DNA of 64,000 bases from an uncultured Mollicutes bacterium (lineage in GTDB: Bacteria > Bacillota_I > Bacilli_A > RFN20 > CAG-826). The translations under genes and the position numbers were made by a program. The DNA lies in assembly GCA_900540395.1 (NCBI GenBank), contig UQFQ01000002.1, forward strand, positions 83,829 to 147,828. Direction: 5' to 3'. The notes beneath the pieces are model-generated. The model was not told where the DNA came from and searched no databases. It was given only the letters and a program-made list of their open reading frames with translations. This document shows positions 43,429 to 51,738 of this stretch, piece after piece. The stretch's first letter is position 1; each line of letters begins with the position of its first letter.

Positions 43429-45768
43429 ATGAAGAAAAGATTATTATTAACTTCTCTTTCAATGTTAGCCTTGCTTCCTTTAGCATCTTGCTCAGAGGAA
43501 GCAAATTCTAACGAGGGAGATGATTTAAAAGCATTTATTCAAGACCAAGAAAATAAATATGCAATTACTTTTAAAGAAGGAGATACTTTATCTTCGATAA
43601 TTTCTTATGAAGTTGAAGGCAAAAGTATTATCAATTTTTATACTGATGATGAGTTTTTAAGCAAAGCCGACACGTCAATCTCTTTAAAAGAAGGAGAGAC
43701 ATATTTTGCTTTAACGGAATCTACTAGTGATATTATAGAAATCTCAACAGCTCAAGATTTTAAAAATATAACTGAATATGGTAATTATCGTTTAACTAAC
43801 GATATTGATTTTAATGGGGAAATTATTGATTTAAATTTTGATTATTTGAATCCTTTTAAAGGGTATTTTAATGGTAATGGTCATACACTAAAGAATTTTA
43901 ACTTACCTGATAAAGAGTACAGTGCATTATTTGGTGTAGTTGAAGGGACAATTTTTAATGTTAAAGTCGATACAGAAATAAATGCAATTTTTAATAATGT
44001 AACTTATGTTTCTCCTCTTGTTGGATATTTAAAATCTGGTGGCTTAATAAGAGAATGCTCTGCTTATGGTAATGTTTCAATCAATACAACTAAAGAAAGG
44101 GGCGGAGTATATTTAGGCGGAATTAATGCTAGAAATGATCAAGGTAGAATTTTGCTTTCAGAAAATTTTTCTTCATTATCCAACTATACAAATGTAAATG
44201 CTTTTACTGGTGGTATAGTTGCCTATAATGGTGGAGGAGAACCTTTTGAAAGTAAATTATCCTATTCTTATTCCAGTAGTAAATATATAACATCATCAAC
44301 AGGTGGTCATAACACTTCTTCTTATTGCGGTGGAATTGCGGGTTTCAATTTTGGGGAGGTTTCGCATACTTATTCAAACGATAAAGTAATTAGAAGTAGA
44401 AGTAACGACTATCAAGCTTTTGGAGCATCTTTAGTTGCTGATAACAATGGAGGAAAAGTATCTAATTCCTTTGGATTAGGTGATGTCATGGTTACTTCAG
44501 ACAGCGGATATGTGTTTAGCGGAAATACCATTGGTAGAAATTTTAAAAGCAGTCTAGAAGATGATAGTGGAACTGTGTCTAATCTTTTCGGTTATGATAA
44601 ACAAAATATTAAATCTTTTAATGGCTCAAGAAACGCACTCAAAGAAAACTTATACTTTACATCATTAAAATATGAAGAGATTTCTTCTAGTGAATTTTTA
44701 GAAAAACTAGGTTTTTGCAGTGTTTTTAATGTAAAAAGTGGATATTTACCATCGATTAATTCAAGCTTTGAGCAAGTAGATTCTAACGTAGAATATCAAG
44801 GAATTACTAACGTTGAAGATTTTCTAGATATAAAAAATGATTTAACAGGTAAATATATATTGACTAATGATATCACAATCGATGAAAGTGACTATTCACC
44901 AATCGGAAATTATCAAACACCATTTAAAGGCATCTTAGATGGTAATGGTCATACAATTACTTATGAGGTTTCTCCTTCTAGTAGAAACAGCCAAGATGGT
45001 TTATTTGGATTTTTAAATGGTGTAGTTAAAAATCTTAAAATAGTCGTAAAAGGAGACATAGTAAATGAATCCAATAATGTAATATTTGGTGGATTAAGTG
45101 GATATGCTCTCAAATCATCAATTGAAAACGTTAATGTTAATTACGAAAATACTATTGAAGGAAACGGTGTTGTTTTCGGTGGCTTAATTGGCATAAATGA
45201 AGATTCTTTAATTGAAAAATCATCTGCAAACGGTTCAATTTCGGCTAAGGCAAGTGAGATTGAATCTTATTTAGGTGGTCTTGTTGGTAGAAACAGTGGA
45301 GAAATTAATTTCGGAAGTTCTGATTCAACAATTGAGGTTTCTCAAGGAAGTATCGTTTATATTGGCGGACTAGTTGGTAAAAACTATAAAAAAATAAAAT
45401 CTTCATATGCTATTAGTGAAATCAAATCCTCAAATATAAGCGATGAAAAAGCAATTGGCGGGTTCACTGGTGCTAATTTTGACTTAGGAAATATAGTTGA
45501 TTCTTATTCAAAGAGCAATATCGAAAATACAAGAGAAGCAACTATTAATCTTTTAGGTGGCTTTAGTGGTGACAATTTAAAAACCATTACAAATTGTTAT
45601 TATTATGCAAACGAAGAAATTAAATATAGTGCAGGAGAATCATTAGTTTTTACTGATATTGATAGAGTGAGTTTGGAAGAGTTGAAAACTTTGGCTTCTA
45701 GGTTAAATGATAATTTCGTTGATGGAGAAAATGGTTATCCGGTTTTAAATTCTGAGGAAAATATATGA
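43429..45768 (+). CDS. Surface lipoprotein with GLUG-type repeats
   Basis: The 779-residue precursor has a lipobox LASC (Cys21). Two long beta-helix-like parts each start with a DIDFNGE or NDITIDESDY unit and a FKGYFNGNGHT or FKGILDGNGHT turn. They then run through repeated GGIAGFNFGEV, GGLSGYAL, GGLVGRNSGEI and GGLVGKNY units. These are GLUG motifs of adhesin or IgA-protease-like surface proteins. The C-terminus YYYANEEI and NGYPVLN matches the usual end of such repeats. It follows the previous stop by three bases and overlaps the next gene by 4 bp. Probably a glycan- or matrix-binding surface protein; no enzyme motif seen. Confidence 0.82.
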   Translation: MKKRLLLTSLSMLALLPLASCSEEANSNEGDDLKAFIQDQENKYAITFKEGDTLSSIISYEVEGKSIINFYTDDEFLSKADTSISLKEGETYFALTESTSDIIEISTAQDFKNITEYGNYRLTNDIDFNGEIIDLNFDYLNPFKGYFNGNGHTLKNFNLPDKEYSALFGVVEGTIFNVKVDTEINAIFNNVTYVSPLVGYLKSGGLIRECSAYGNVSINTTKERGGVYLGGINARNDQGRILLSENFSSLSNYTNVNAFTGGIVAYNGGGEPFESKLSYSYSSSKYITSSTGGHNTSSYCGGIAGFNFGEVSHTYSNDKVIRSRSNDYQAFGASLVADNNGGKVSNSFGLGDVMVTSDSGYVFSGNTIGRNFKSSLEDDSGTVSNLFGYDKQNIKSFNGSRNALKENLYFTSLKYEEISSSEFLEKLGFCSVFNVKSGYLPSINSSFEQVDSNVEYQGITNVEDFLDIKNDLTGKYILTNDITIDESDYSPIGNYQTPFKGILDGNGHTITYEVSPSSRNSQDGLFGFLNGVVKNLKIVVKGDIVNESNNVIFGGLSGYALKSSIENVNVNYENTIEGNGVVFGGLIGINEDSLIEKSSANGSISAKASEIESYLGGLVGRNSGEINFGSSDSTIEVSQGSIVYIGGLVGKNYKKIKSSYAISEIKSSNISDEKAIGGFTGANFDLGNIVDSYSKSNIENTREATINLLGGFSGDNLKTITNCYYYANEEIKYSAGESLVFTDIDRVSLEELKTLASRLNDNFVDGENGYPVLNSEENI

Positions 45769-48608
45769 AAAGGATTAATTTAAAAAGTATCGTTCCTTTT
45801 ACTTTACTTTTAACTAGTGTTGGGATTAATAATAATGATTCAAATTTAATCATGGCAAAATCAAATTTAAATTATGATTCAGAAGTTACTGTTTCTTCAG
45901 AATCAAGCGATCATGGGAAAGCCTTAATTAACGATTTTAATTATGATACTTATTGGGAAGGCACTGAAGCCAATAACCAATCTGTTGTTTTAGATCTTCT
46001 TTCTATTAAAAAAGTAACTTCTGTTACACAAATCTTTAAAGATGAAGATGTTTGGTTTTTCACAATTGAGGCTAGTGGTGATGGAGAGAATTACTTTCAG
46101 ATTGTCGATCATAGCAAAGGCGCTTTTGGAAGGTCATTTGAAGAAAGCGTAACAACTTATGCACGTTATGTTAGATTAAATGTTGCTAAATCCGAAAAAG
46201 GATATTTGCCTTCAAGTAAAGAGTTTTATGTAAACTTTGATGAAATAAGCGAAGGTGAAAATCTAGCATTAGGTGCTCAAGGAGGCGCTTCATCTTCGCA
46301 AGGTAATTATCTTCCAGAAAAAGCATTTGATGGTAATAGTGCAACTTATTGGTGTGCTAGTTCTGGAAATTATGAACAATGGCTAAGTGTTGAACTTGGT
46401 TCTTTCGCATATGTCAAAAACATTGTTCTCCATTTAAATAATTATGGAAGTTATGAATTTGAAGTTGAAGGTCGTAACGAAAATGGAGAATGGGTTAAAG
46501 TAGTAGAAAGAGCAAAATTTAATGGTTCAACTTTTACTTTCTCAGTTGAAGGAAAATACGATGCATTTGTTTATAGAACATTTGCAGGACCTGGTTGGGC
46601 GAATTTAAATGAATTTGAGGTTAATGGGTTTAAAAAAATAACCAATTACTCTCAAGAAGATAATATTATGGAATTCCCTTCCTTAATTTATGTAGACTCT
46701 TTTACAGGAAGTGAAAGCATTGAGTACTCAGTAGATAAAACAAACTGGCATACTTTAAATAAAGATAGTGAAGGAGTGAATGCTCGTTATATTCGTTCTA
46801 ACTCTCAAGTAAAAATTTATGGAACAAGTATTCAAACTTCTTTATTAGAAGAAATGGATGGTAAAGTAAGTGACTATTTAGATCATGATCATTTATTGTT
46901 AAATATAACAACCAGTAAAAGAAATGCTAATTATACTTCAAGAAGTTGGAAGTCTTCTATTGTTGGTCAAAAAGAAACAATCGAATTTGATTTAGGCCGT
47001 ATATCTTTACTCGATAATTTTGAAATTTTAATTCCAGCTAATACTTTATCTTCTATTTCTATTGAAGTTAGCAATGATGGATTAACTTATCAAAAATATG
47101 CTGATTCTGCAGATATTTCTGAAGAAACAACGACTTTAATGTTAAATAACGAGAACATACAACAAGGTCGATATATAAGAATATTTGTAACTCCTCAATC
47201 TGATAAACAAGCTGAGATTATAAATTTAAGTTTGTATGGATTAGGCAATTCAAAAGTAGAAAATTGGTGGGAAGATACAAGTGGAGTAATTAGATTTTAT
47301 CCTAAGTTACAAAAAGTTAGTCTTAACGAAATTACTTCAAGACTCGATGAATTTAGAAATAGCGGTTATAAAGTAATCGAGCTTCACCAACCATATGAAG
47401 GTCTTGCTGATATTTGGGCAGGACTTGGTGGCACAAATAACTATATGGTTGATCCTTTAATCGGTACTCTTGATGATTTATTAAGATTATTAGATGAAGC
47501 TCATAAACGTGATATGTATGTCTTTATGTTCGGCAATGTTGGATACGGTAAAAATACCGCTGACTATTTCAAGAAAGCCTGTAAAGATTATGCTTTAGGA
47601 ATTGACTCAAAAGAAAGAAATTGGTTTGTTTTTTCTGAAACTTGCCCAGATCCTACAAAATGGTTCTATAGTGATATTGCTAAAGCATATTATTATGGCT
47701 ATTGGGGAGAAAATGGACAAATTCCAACCTTCAATTTCGAAAACGAAGAATGGCAAGAGGAAGTTTACAATTATATAGATTATTGGTCTTCGATTGGTTT
47801 TGATGGCATTGCTTTAGATGCTCCAAATGTTTATTACTTTGGTAATGCTAATGCTAGTAGAGTTACTTATGAAACAATTACTAAAACCATGATCAAGAAG
47901 AACTTATTTGTCCTTCCTGAAGGTACAGGAGATAATAGTTTTATATCTAATTATCATTATTCTTGTATACAAAACTATGGTTTATCAAGTTGGGGTGGCG
48001 CTGCTTTTTCTCTTGGACTAAATAATGCGCAAACAAACAGTGTTAACGATACTGAAAACGTTTTAAAAAATAATCGAGATATGACTGTTTCTTTAGGTGG
48101 TGTTTCCATGGGATGTATGAATTTTGAGGATAATTATCTAAATGAAACAGGAAACAACCGTGTTTTAGAAGCTGCTTTAGTTACTCAAACTGGACATTTA
48201 GCTTTCTTGCATTCAGGAAGTGATGCAAGGATTGGACAAGACATAATGGCTAATTGGGATGAAGATACTCAATCTCAAATTCATTCATTATTCGGACTTC
48301 AAAATTCAATGGCTGCTTTAAACCCTAGTGGTCATCGTTATAAGTTAACTTCAACAAATGAAAGTAAAATTTATGCATATTTGAAGAAGGATTTGCATAA
48401 TAATTCTATAGTAATGCCAATATTTAACTACGCAATTGTTGATATAGATTATCAAATTAATTTGCAAAATACGGAGTTAAATTTTGAAGATGGTGAATAT
48501 GTTTTTTACGATGCTTTTAATGATGAAAACGTTAATGTAACCATAAGAGGAGGAATCATGTCTTTAAGTTCCCCTAAAGAATCTTATAGATGTTTGATTA
48601 TTAGATAA
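45765..48608 (+). CDS. Secreted glycoside hydrolase, discoidin domains plus GH13-like barrel
   Basis: The 947-residue precursor has a Sec-type signal without a lipobox. Discoidin-like domains occupy about 35-160 (YWEGTEANNQSVVLDL and YARYVRLNVAKSE) and 165-300, with another sandwich near 385-495. The C-terminal barrel (about 500-870) starts with VIRFYPKLQKVSLNEITSRL. The probable nucleophile is Asp685 in GFDGIALDAPNVYYFG and the acid/base Glu719 in VLPEGTGD, the order found in alpha-amylase family (GH13) enzymes. The usual HD pair after the acid/base is replaced by HSGSDARIG, so the subfamily is unusual. It begins in an ATGA overlap. Confidence 0.75.
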   Translation: MKRINLKSIVPFTLLLTSVGINNNDSNLIMAKSNLNYDSEVTVSSESSDHGKALINDFNYDTYWEGTEANNQSVVLDLLSIKKVTSVTQIFKDEDVWFFTIEASGDGENYFQIVDHSKGAFGRSFEESVTTYARYVRLNVAKSEKGYLPSSKEFYVNFDEISEGENLALGAQGGASSSQGNYLPEKAFDGNSATYWCASSGNYEQWLSVELGSFAYVKNIVLHLNNYGSYEFEVEGRNENGEWVKVVERAKFNGSTFTFSVEGKYDAFVYRTFAGPGWANLNEFEVNGFKKITNYSQEDNIMEFPSLIYVDSFTGSESIEYSVDKTNWHTLNKDSEGVNARYIRSNSQVKIYGTSIQTSLLEEMDGKVSDYLDHDHLLLNITTSKRNANYTSRSWKSSIVGQKETIEFDLGRISLLDNFEILIPANTLSSISIEVSNDGLTYQKYADSADISEETTTLMLNNENIQQGRYIRIFVTPQSDKQAEIINLSLYGLGNSKVENWWEDTSGVIRFYPKLQKVSLNEITSRLDEFRNSGYKVIELHQPYEGLADIWAGLGGTNNYMVDPLIGTLDDLLRLLDEAHKRDMYVFMFGNVGYGKNTADYFKKACKDYALGIDSKERNWFVFSETCPDPTKWFYSDIAKAYYYGYWGENGQIPTFNFENEEWQEEVYNYIDYWSSIGFDGIALDAPNVYYFGNANASRVTYETITKTMIKKNLFVLPEGTGDNSFISNYHYSCIQNYGLSSWGGAAFSLGLNNAQTNSVNDTENVLKNNRDMTVSLGGVSMGCMNFEDNYLNETGNNRVLEAALVTQTGHLAFLHSGSDARIGQDIMANWDEDTQSQIHSLFGLQNSMAALNPSGHRYKLTSTNESKIYAYLKKDLHNNSIVMPIFNYAIVDIDYQINLQNTELNFEDGEYVFYDAFNDENVNVTIRGGIMSLSSPKESYRCLIIR

Positions 48609-48610
48609 TT

Positions 48611-49270
48611 ATGAAGAAAATATTATTACCTATTTTACTTGGAACGCTTTTATCCACTCCAAGTGTAAATAATCAAAAAGCAAAAGTTGATGTTATGAAA
48701 AGTGAAAGTGGAGAAAGTGCTATTACATTAAGAAGTTCTAACTCTGCTTCAGTGGCTAATTCTAATTTCACAAGTTCTTATGAAGAAGATGGTGTTAGAT
48801 TTATAGTTAACTTTATTGATGAAGAAAGTTTAGTTGCAGATAACACATACGATATTGGCTATAACGACAACATTGAATTTTTGATTTCTAAAAAAACTAC
48901 TTCAACAAGTTGGGAAATAGGAAAAACATATCATTTTCTTTTATCTGCTAATGGCGAAATTTATTTTGAAAGAGCGGTTGGAACCAATTCTTTAGGTGAT
49001 AGATTTGATAAATCTATGGGTATAGTTTTAGGAGAAAATCTTGATTATAAGATTACCTATATAAAAAGTGGGAAATTAACAACTGGATTTAGTGCTGAGA
49101 TATATCTAGCTTATGATTTACTTGGTTTGACAAAAGAAGAAGCACTTAATAACCTAACTTATTGTCCGGCTATAAGAAACGCACATATATATAATGTGGA
49201 TAGCACATGGGTTTATTATTCTCTTAATGGGTGTAATTGGTCTAATCCATCTACATTTGTTGAAATTTAG
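48611..49270 (+). CDS. Secreted CBM9/DOMON-like protein
   Basis: The 219-residue protein begins with a signal peptide (KKILLPILLGTLLS). The mature part is a single beta-sandwich resembling CBM9/DOMON-type modules: IGYNDNIEFLIS is the first core strand pair, and GFSAEIYLAYDLLGLTKEEA resembles the family signature preceding a conserved Pro/Trp region. It ends the exoprotein operon two bases after the GH13-like gene. It lacks a lipobox and any catalytic domain, so it may act as a free carbohydrate-binding factor working with the enzyme. Assignment is tentative. Confidence 0.6.
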   Translation: MKKILLPILLGTLLSTPSVNNQKAKVDVMKSESGESAITLRSSNSASVANSNFTSSYEEDGVRFIVNFIDEESLVADNTYDIGYNDNIEFLISKKTTSTSWEIGKTYHFLLSANGEIYFERAVGTNSLGDRFDKSMGIVLGENLDYKITYIKSGKLTTGFSAEIYLAYDLLGLTKEEALNNLTYCPAIRNAHIYNVDSTWVYYSLNGCNWSNPSTFVEI

Positions 49271-49330
49271 GTATTTGTGCAACTTAAATAACCCGCTAAA
49301 CCTAATTGGTTTTTGAAAAGATTTAACAGC

Positions 49331-49360
49331 AAACGTCCCTTAAAATATGGGGCGTTTTCT
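49331..49360 (+). terminator. Rho-independent terminator of the exoprotein operon
   Basis: Arms AAACGTCCC (49331-49339) and GGGGCGTTT (49349-49357), with one G-U pair, are followed by TCT. It closes the four-gene operon. Confidence 0.75.
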
Positions 49361-49387
49361 ATATCTAAAATTCTACTTTAGATTAAA

Positions 49388-49483
49388 AAAACTATTATGA
49401 TGTGACCTCCTGTCTAGAGTAAATTGTAATGAAATTGAATATGTGTGATTATTTGACGAAATTTCGAAGATTCAAATCAGCTT
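49388..49483. mobile_element. Remnant end of an IS110-family element
   Basis: About 95 bp closely match the sequence at 62534-62627 beside the IS110 transposase: shared blocks are TTATGATGTGACCTCCTGTC, AGAGTAAATTGT, TTTGACGAAATTTCGAAGAT and TCAAATCAGCTT. The outward TTGACA of the intact copy is TAGACA here on the reverse strand, so the remnant is decaying. The rest of the element is gone. Confidence 0.85.
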
Positions 49484-49773
49484 TTGTTAAAACTTTATGT
49501 AAAGAAAATAATATTTCTTATCAAGTTTTCTTTAATAGAAGTGATGTAAGAGGAGGGTCAACTCTTGGAAATATTTCTATATCACAAGAAAGTTTCTTGA
49601 CTGCTGATATTGGTATGCCTCAACTTGCTATGCATTCTTTTTTTGAAACAATAGGAAGCGAAGATACAGAACATATGTTTAACTTAATGTCTAGTTTCTA
49701 TAAAACAGTATTTAAGATTGATAATGATAAAATAACATTCCTTAATCCAGGAAAAGCAAGCAAGATTTTATAG
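49476..49773 (+). pseudogene. C-terminal fragment of M18 aminopeptidase fused to an IS end
   Basis: From ATCAGCTT onward the sequence repeats the last ~98 codons of the gene at 38912 (NRSDVRGGSTLGN, ADIGMPQLAMHS) almost without change, then ends differently (FLNPGKASKIL). The first two thirds, including the HLD and NNEETG metal motifs, are missing, so no enzyme can be made. The 114-codon open frame begins in IS sequence (MKLNMCDYLTKFRRF) and should not be called a gene. The joint lies in an 8-bp identity shared by gene and IS. Confidence 0.88.
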
Positions 49774-49943
49774 TCATTTTAAGGTTTACATTAAAATTAT
49801 TGTAAACTTTAAAAACATAATAATTTAGTTAAAACTTTCACAATTAAATTTATAAAACCAAACGAAATGACCGAATTTTATCGCTCTTTTTAGATTTTTG
49901 GCAAATCAACTTTTAAAATTTTATTAAATTTAGGTGTGGAAAT

Positions 49944-49957
49944 TGTAAGCGCTTCCA
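49944..49957. promoter_or_regulatory. LacI/CcpA-type operator, upstream site
   Basis: TGTAAGCGCTTCCA, or TGGAAGCGCTTACA on the other strand, fits the catabolite-responsive element consensus with a CG centre. It is 23 bp, about two helical turns, centre to centre from the next site. Confidence 0.7.
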
Positions 49958-49966
49958 GTTTTTAAA

Positions 49967-49980
49967 AGAAAGCGCTTACA
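49967..49980. promoter_or_regulatory. LacI/CcpA-type operator, second site
   Basis: AGAAAGCGCTTACA shares the right half-site and centre with the perfect palindrome at 28356. Together with the site at 49944 it could hold two dimers or a looped tetramer upstream of the carbohydrate operon at 50132. Confidence 0.65.
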
Positions 49981-50020
49981 TTAAAAATAATGTTTTAAAA
50001 TTGAACATAATTAGAAAAGT

Positions 50021-50034
50021 ACGATAATTATCGT
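50021..50034. promoter_or_regulatory. Copy 4 of the ACGATWATTATCGT motif
   Basis: ACGATAATTATCGT is a perfect 14-bp palindrome about 110 bp upstream of ATG 50132 and 33 bp upstream of the TTGACA. Confidence 0.5.
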
Positions 50035-50066
50035 TATTTTTTAAAACATTACGCAACATTACAATT

Positions 50067-50095
50067 TTGACAACGATATTTCTTTAAAGTTAACT
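50067..50095 (+). promoter_or_regulatory. Probable promoter of the arabinan-type operon
   Basis: TTGACA (50067-50072) is a perfect -35. The -10 is weak (TTAACT at 50090-50095, 17-bp spacer), which would suit activation. TAGGAGGA before ATG 50132 is the ribosome site. Confidence 0.45.
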
Positions 50096-50131
50096 TAAAG
50101 ACAACAAAAATACTTTTTTAGGAGGATAGCT

Positions 50132-51727
50132 ATGAAAAGAAGAAAAGTATTAAGCGTCGCACTTTTAAGTGCACTTACATTCGGGTCAATCGTTGGAATG
50201 ACTTCTTGTGGAAATGATGAAGGTGGCGATGTTATACCTGATAACGTAACCGTTAATTGGACTGGTCTTGAAACAGTTTATTTAAACATGGGCGATACAG
50301 CACCAGATCCATTAGTTGGCGTCAAAGCAACTTCAAGTGAGGGCGATGAACTTAAAGTTGTTTTAGATAGTGAAAGCTCAATGACTATTGATACTGGTTA
50401 CCCAGGAACTTATACCGTTTATTATTATGCTGAAACAGCAGACGGTACTAAAGTTGATGCAGAAGGAACTGGTTATGCTTATAAAACATTTATTGTTGAA
50501 AGAGGCACAACTTTAGACAATTCAACTTTTGATACAGGTGTCACTAGTTGGAGTGGAAACGGAAATGCTGGTTCTAAAATGGAATTTTCTTGGGATTCAA
50601 CAGAAAAAGCTTTAAAAGTTGATATCACCAATGCTGGTTTAGAATATTGGAATAACCAAGTTGAATACAATGGTTTAAATTTAGATGCTAATTCAACTTA
50701 TGAAATTACATTTAAAGCTAAATCAAATAGTGGCAGAAATATTGGTGTAACTATGGAAGTTCCAGCCAATGGATATGCAGTTGTTGAAAATCCAAATTGC
50801 TATGGTCTTCCTACAAAAACAGAATATCAAGACTATAAATTCTATTACACAACTGGCGATGAAAAATTAGAGGCAATTAAATTTGGCTTTTTACTTGGAA
50901 GATTTACTGAAGCTGACGATGTTGCTGCTGGTGAAAAAGATACTGTTTGGATTGATGATGTTTATGTCAAAAAGATGGCAAAAACAGCAAATACAACTGG
51001 TGTAGTCTTTGAAAATGCTGGAAGAGTTAAATTAGATGGTTTAAATCCATTTAAATCATATGCTGAAGCTAAAAAAGTTACAGCAAAAGATAAAGACGGA
51101 AACGATATCACAGATAAATTAGTTAAAACTGGCGTTGTCCCAACATCATTTACTGATACAATGACAAAAGCCAATTTTGCAGAACAATATATGTATACTG
51201 ATGACGAAGGAAATATTTCCTATGTTAGAAGAGAGTATACATGGGAAAAACCTGCAAACCGTGAAAATGATTGGGATTTAATGAATGATGATTTCAATGA
51301 TGGCCTTACATATTGGAATTTAGAGCAAAATGATATTGTTGAAATCTCAGAAAAAGATGGTATTGCTACAATTAAGGCTTTAAATGAATCATCCAAAGTA
51401 GATGATTGGAAAGCTCAATTACAACAAAATAATACTGGTAACGTCTTAAAAGCCGGTGAAACTTATTATGTTGAAGTTAAAGCTAAAGTTGATGATCCAT
51501 CTGTTAGAACATTAAGACTTGAGTTCTGTGCTAATGCAGGAGGTAATCCAAATGCAAAAACAGATATGATTTTCGAAAAAGCTAATGAATGGACAGTATT
51601 TAAGAGTTCAGAATATACTCCAAAAGCTGATGTTAGCGGTGGAAATTTAAGAGTTGGTCTCTTACTTGCTGAATATAACGTCAAATATACAATGGATGTT
51701 GACTACATTAGAATTGTAAAAAAATAA
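50132..51727 (+). CDS. Carbohydrate-binding surface lipoprotein (Ig-like plus two CBM4/9-like modules)
   Basis: The 531-residue precursor has lipobox MTSC (Cys26) and a DEGGDV linker. An Ig-like domain follows (about 45-125, with GYPGTYTVYYYAETADG). Two CBM4/9-like sandwiches come next: one at about 128-285 (STFDTGVTSWSGNGNAG, YEITFKAKSN, DTVWIDDVYVKK), and one at about 385-530 (NDDFNDGLTYWNLEQND, YYVEVKAKVDD, MDVDYIRIVKK). Between them lies a second Ig-like stretch. It is the first gene of the second glycan operon and probably captures polysaccharide, such as arabinan or beta-glycan, at the surface. No catalytic site seen. Confidence 0.82.
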   Translation: MKRRKVLSVALLSALTFGSIVGMTSCGNDEGGDVIPDNVTVNWTGLETVYLNMGDTAPDPLVGVKATSSEGDELKVVLDSESSMTIDTGYPGTYTVYYYAETADGTKVDAEGTGYAYKTFIVERGTTLDNSTFDTGVTSWSGNGNAGSKMEFSWDSTEKALKVDITNAGLEYWNNQVEYNGLNLDANSTYEITFKAKSNSGRNIGVTMEVPANGYAVVENPNCYGLPTKTEYQDYKFYYTTGDEKLEAIKFGFLLGRFTEADDVAAGEKDTVWIDDVYVKKMAKTANTTGVVFENAGRVKLDGLNPFKSYAEAKKVTAKDKDGNDITDKLVKTGVVPTSFTDTMTKANFAEQYMYTDDEGNISYVRREYTWEKPANRENDWDLMNDDFNDGLTYWNLEQNDIVEISEKDGIATIKALNESSKVDDWKAQLQQNNTGNVLKAGETYYVEVKAKVDDPSVRTLRLEFCANAGGNPNAKTDMIFEKANEWTVFKSSEYTPKADVSGGNLRVGLLLAEYNVKYTMDVDYIRIVKK

Positions 51728-51738
51728 TTTATTAATTT

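Noticed and set aside
49429..49773. Open reading frame of 114 codons as a small peptidase-like gene
   Set aside because: It begins inside IS110 sequence and carries only the C-terminal third of M18, without the first metal-binding motifs. It is a chimeric remnant.
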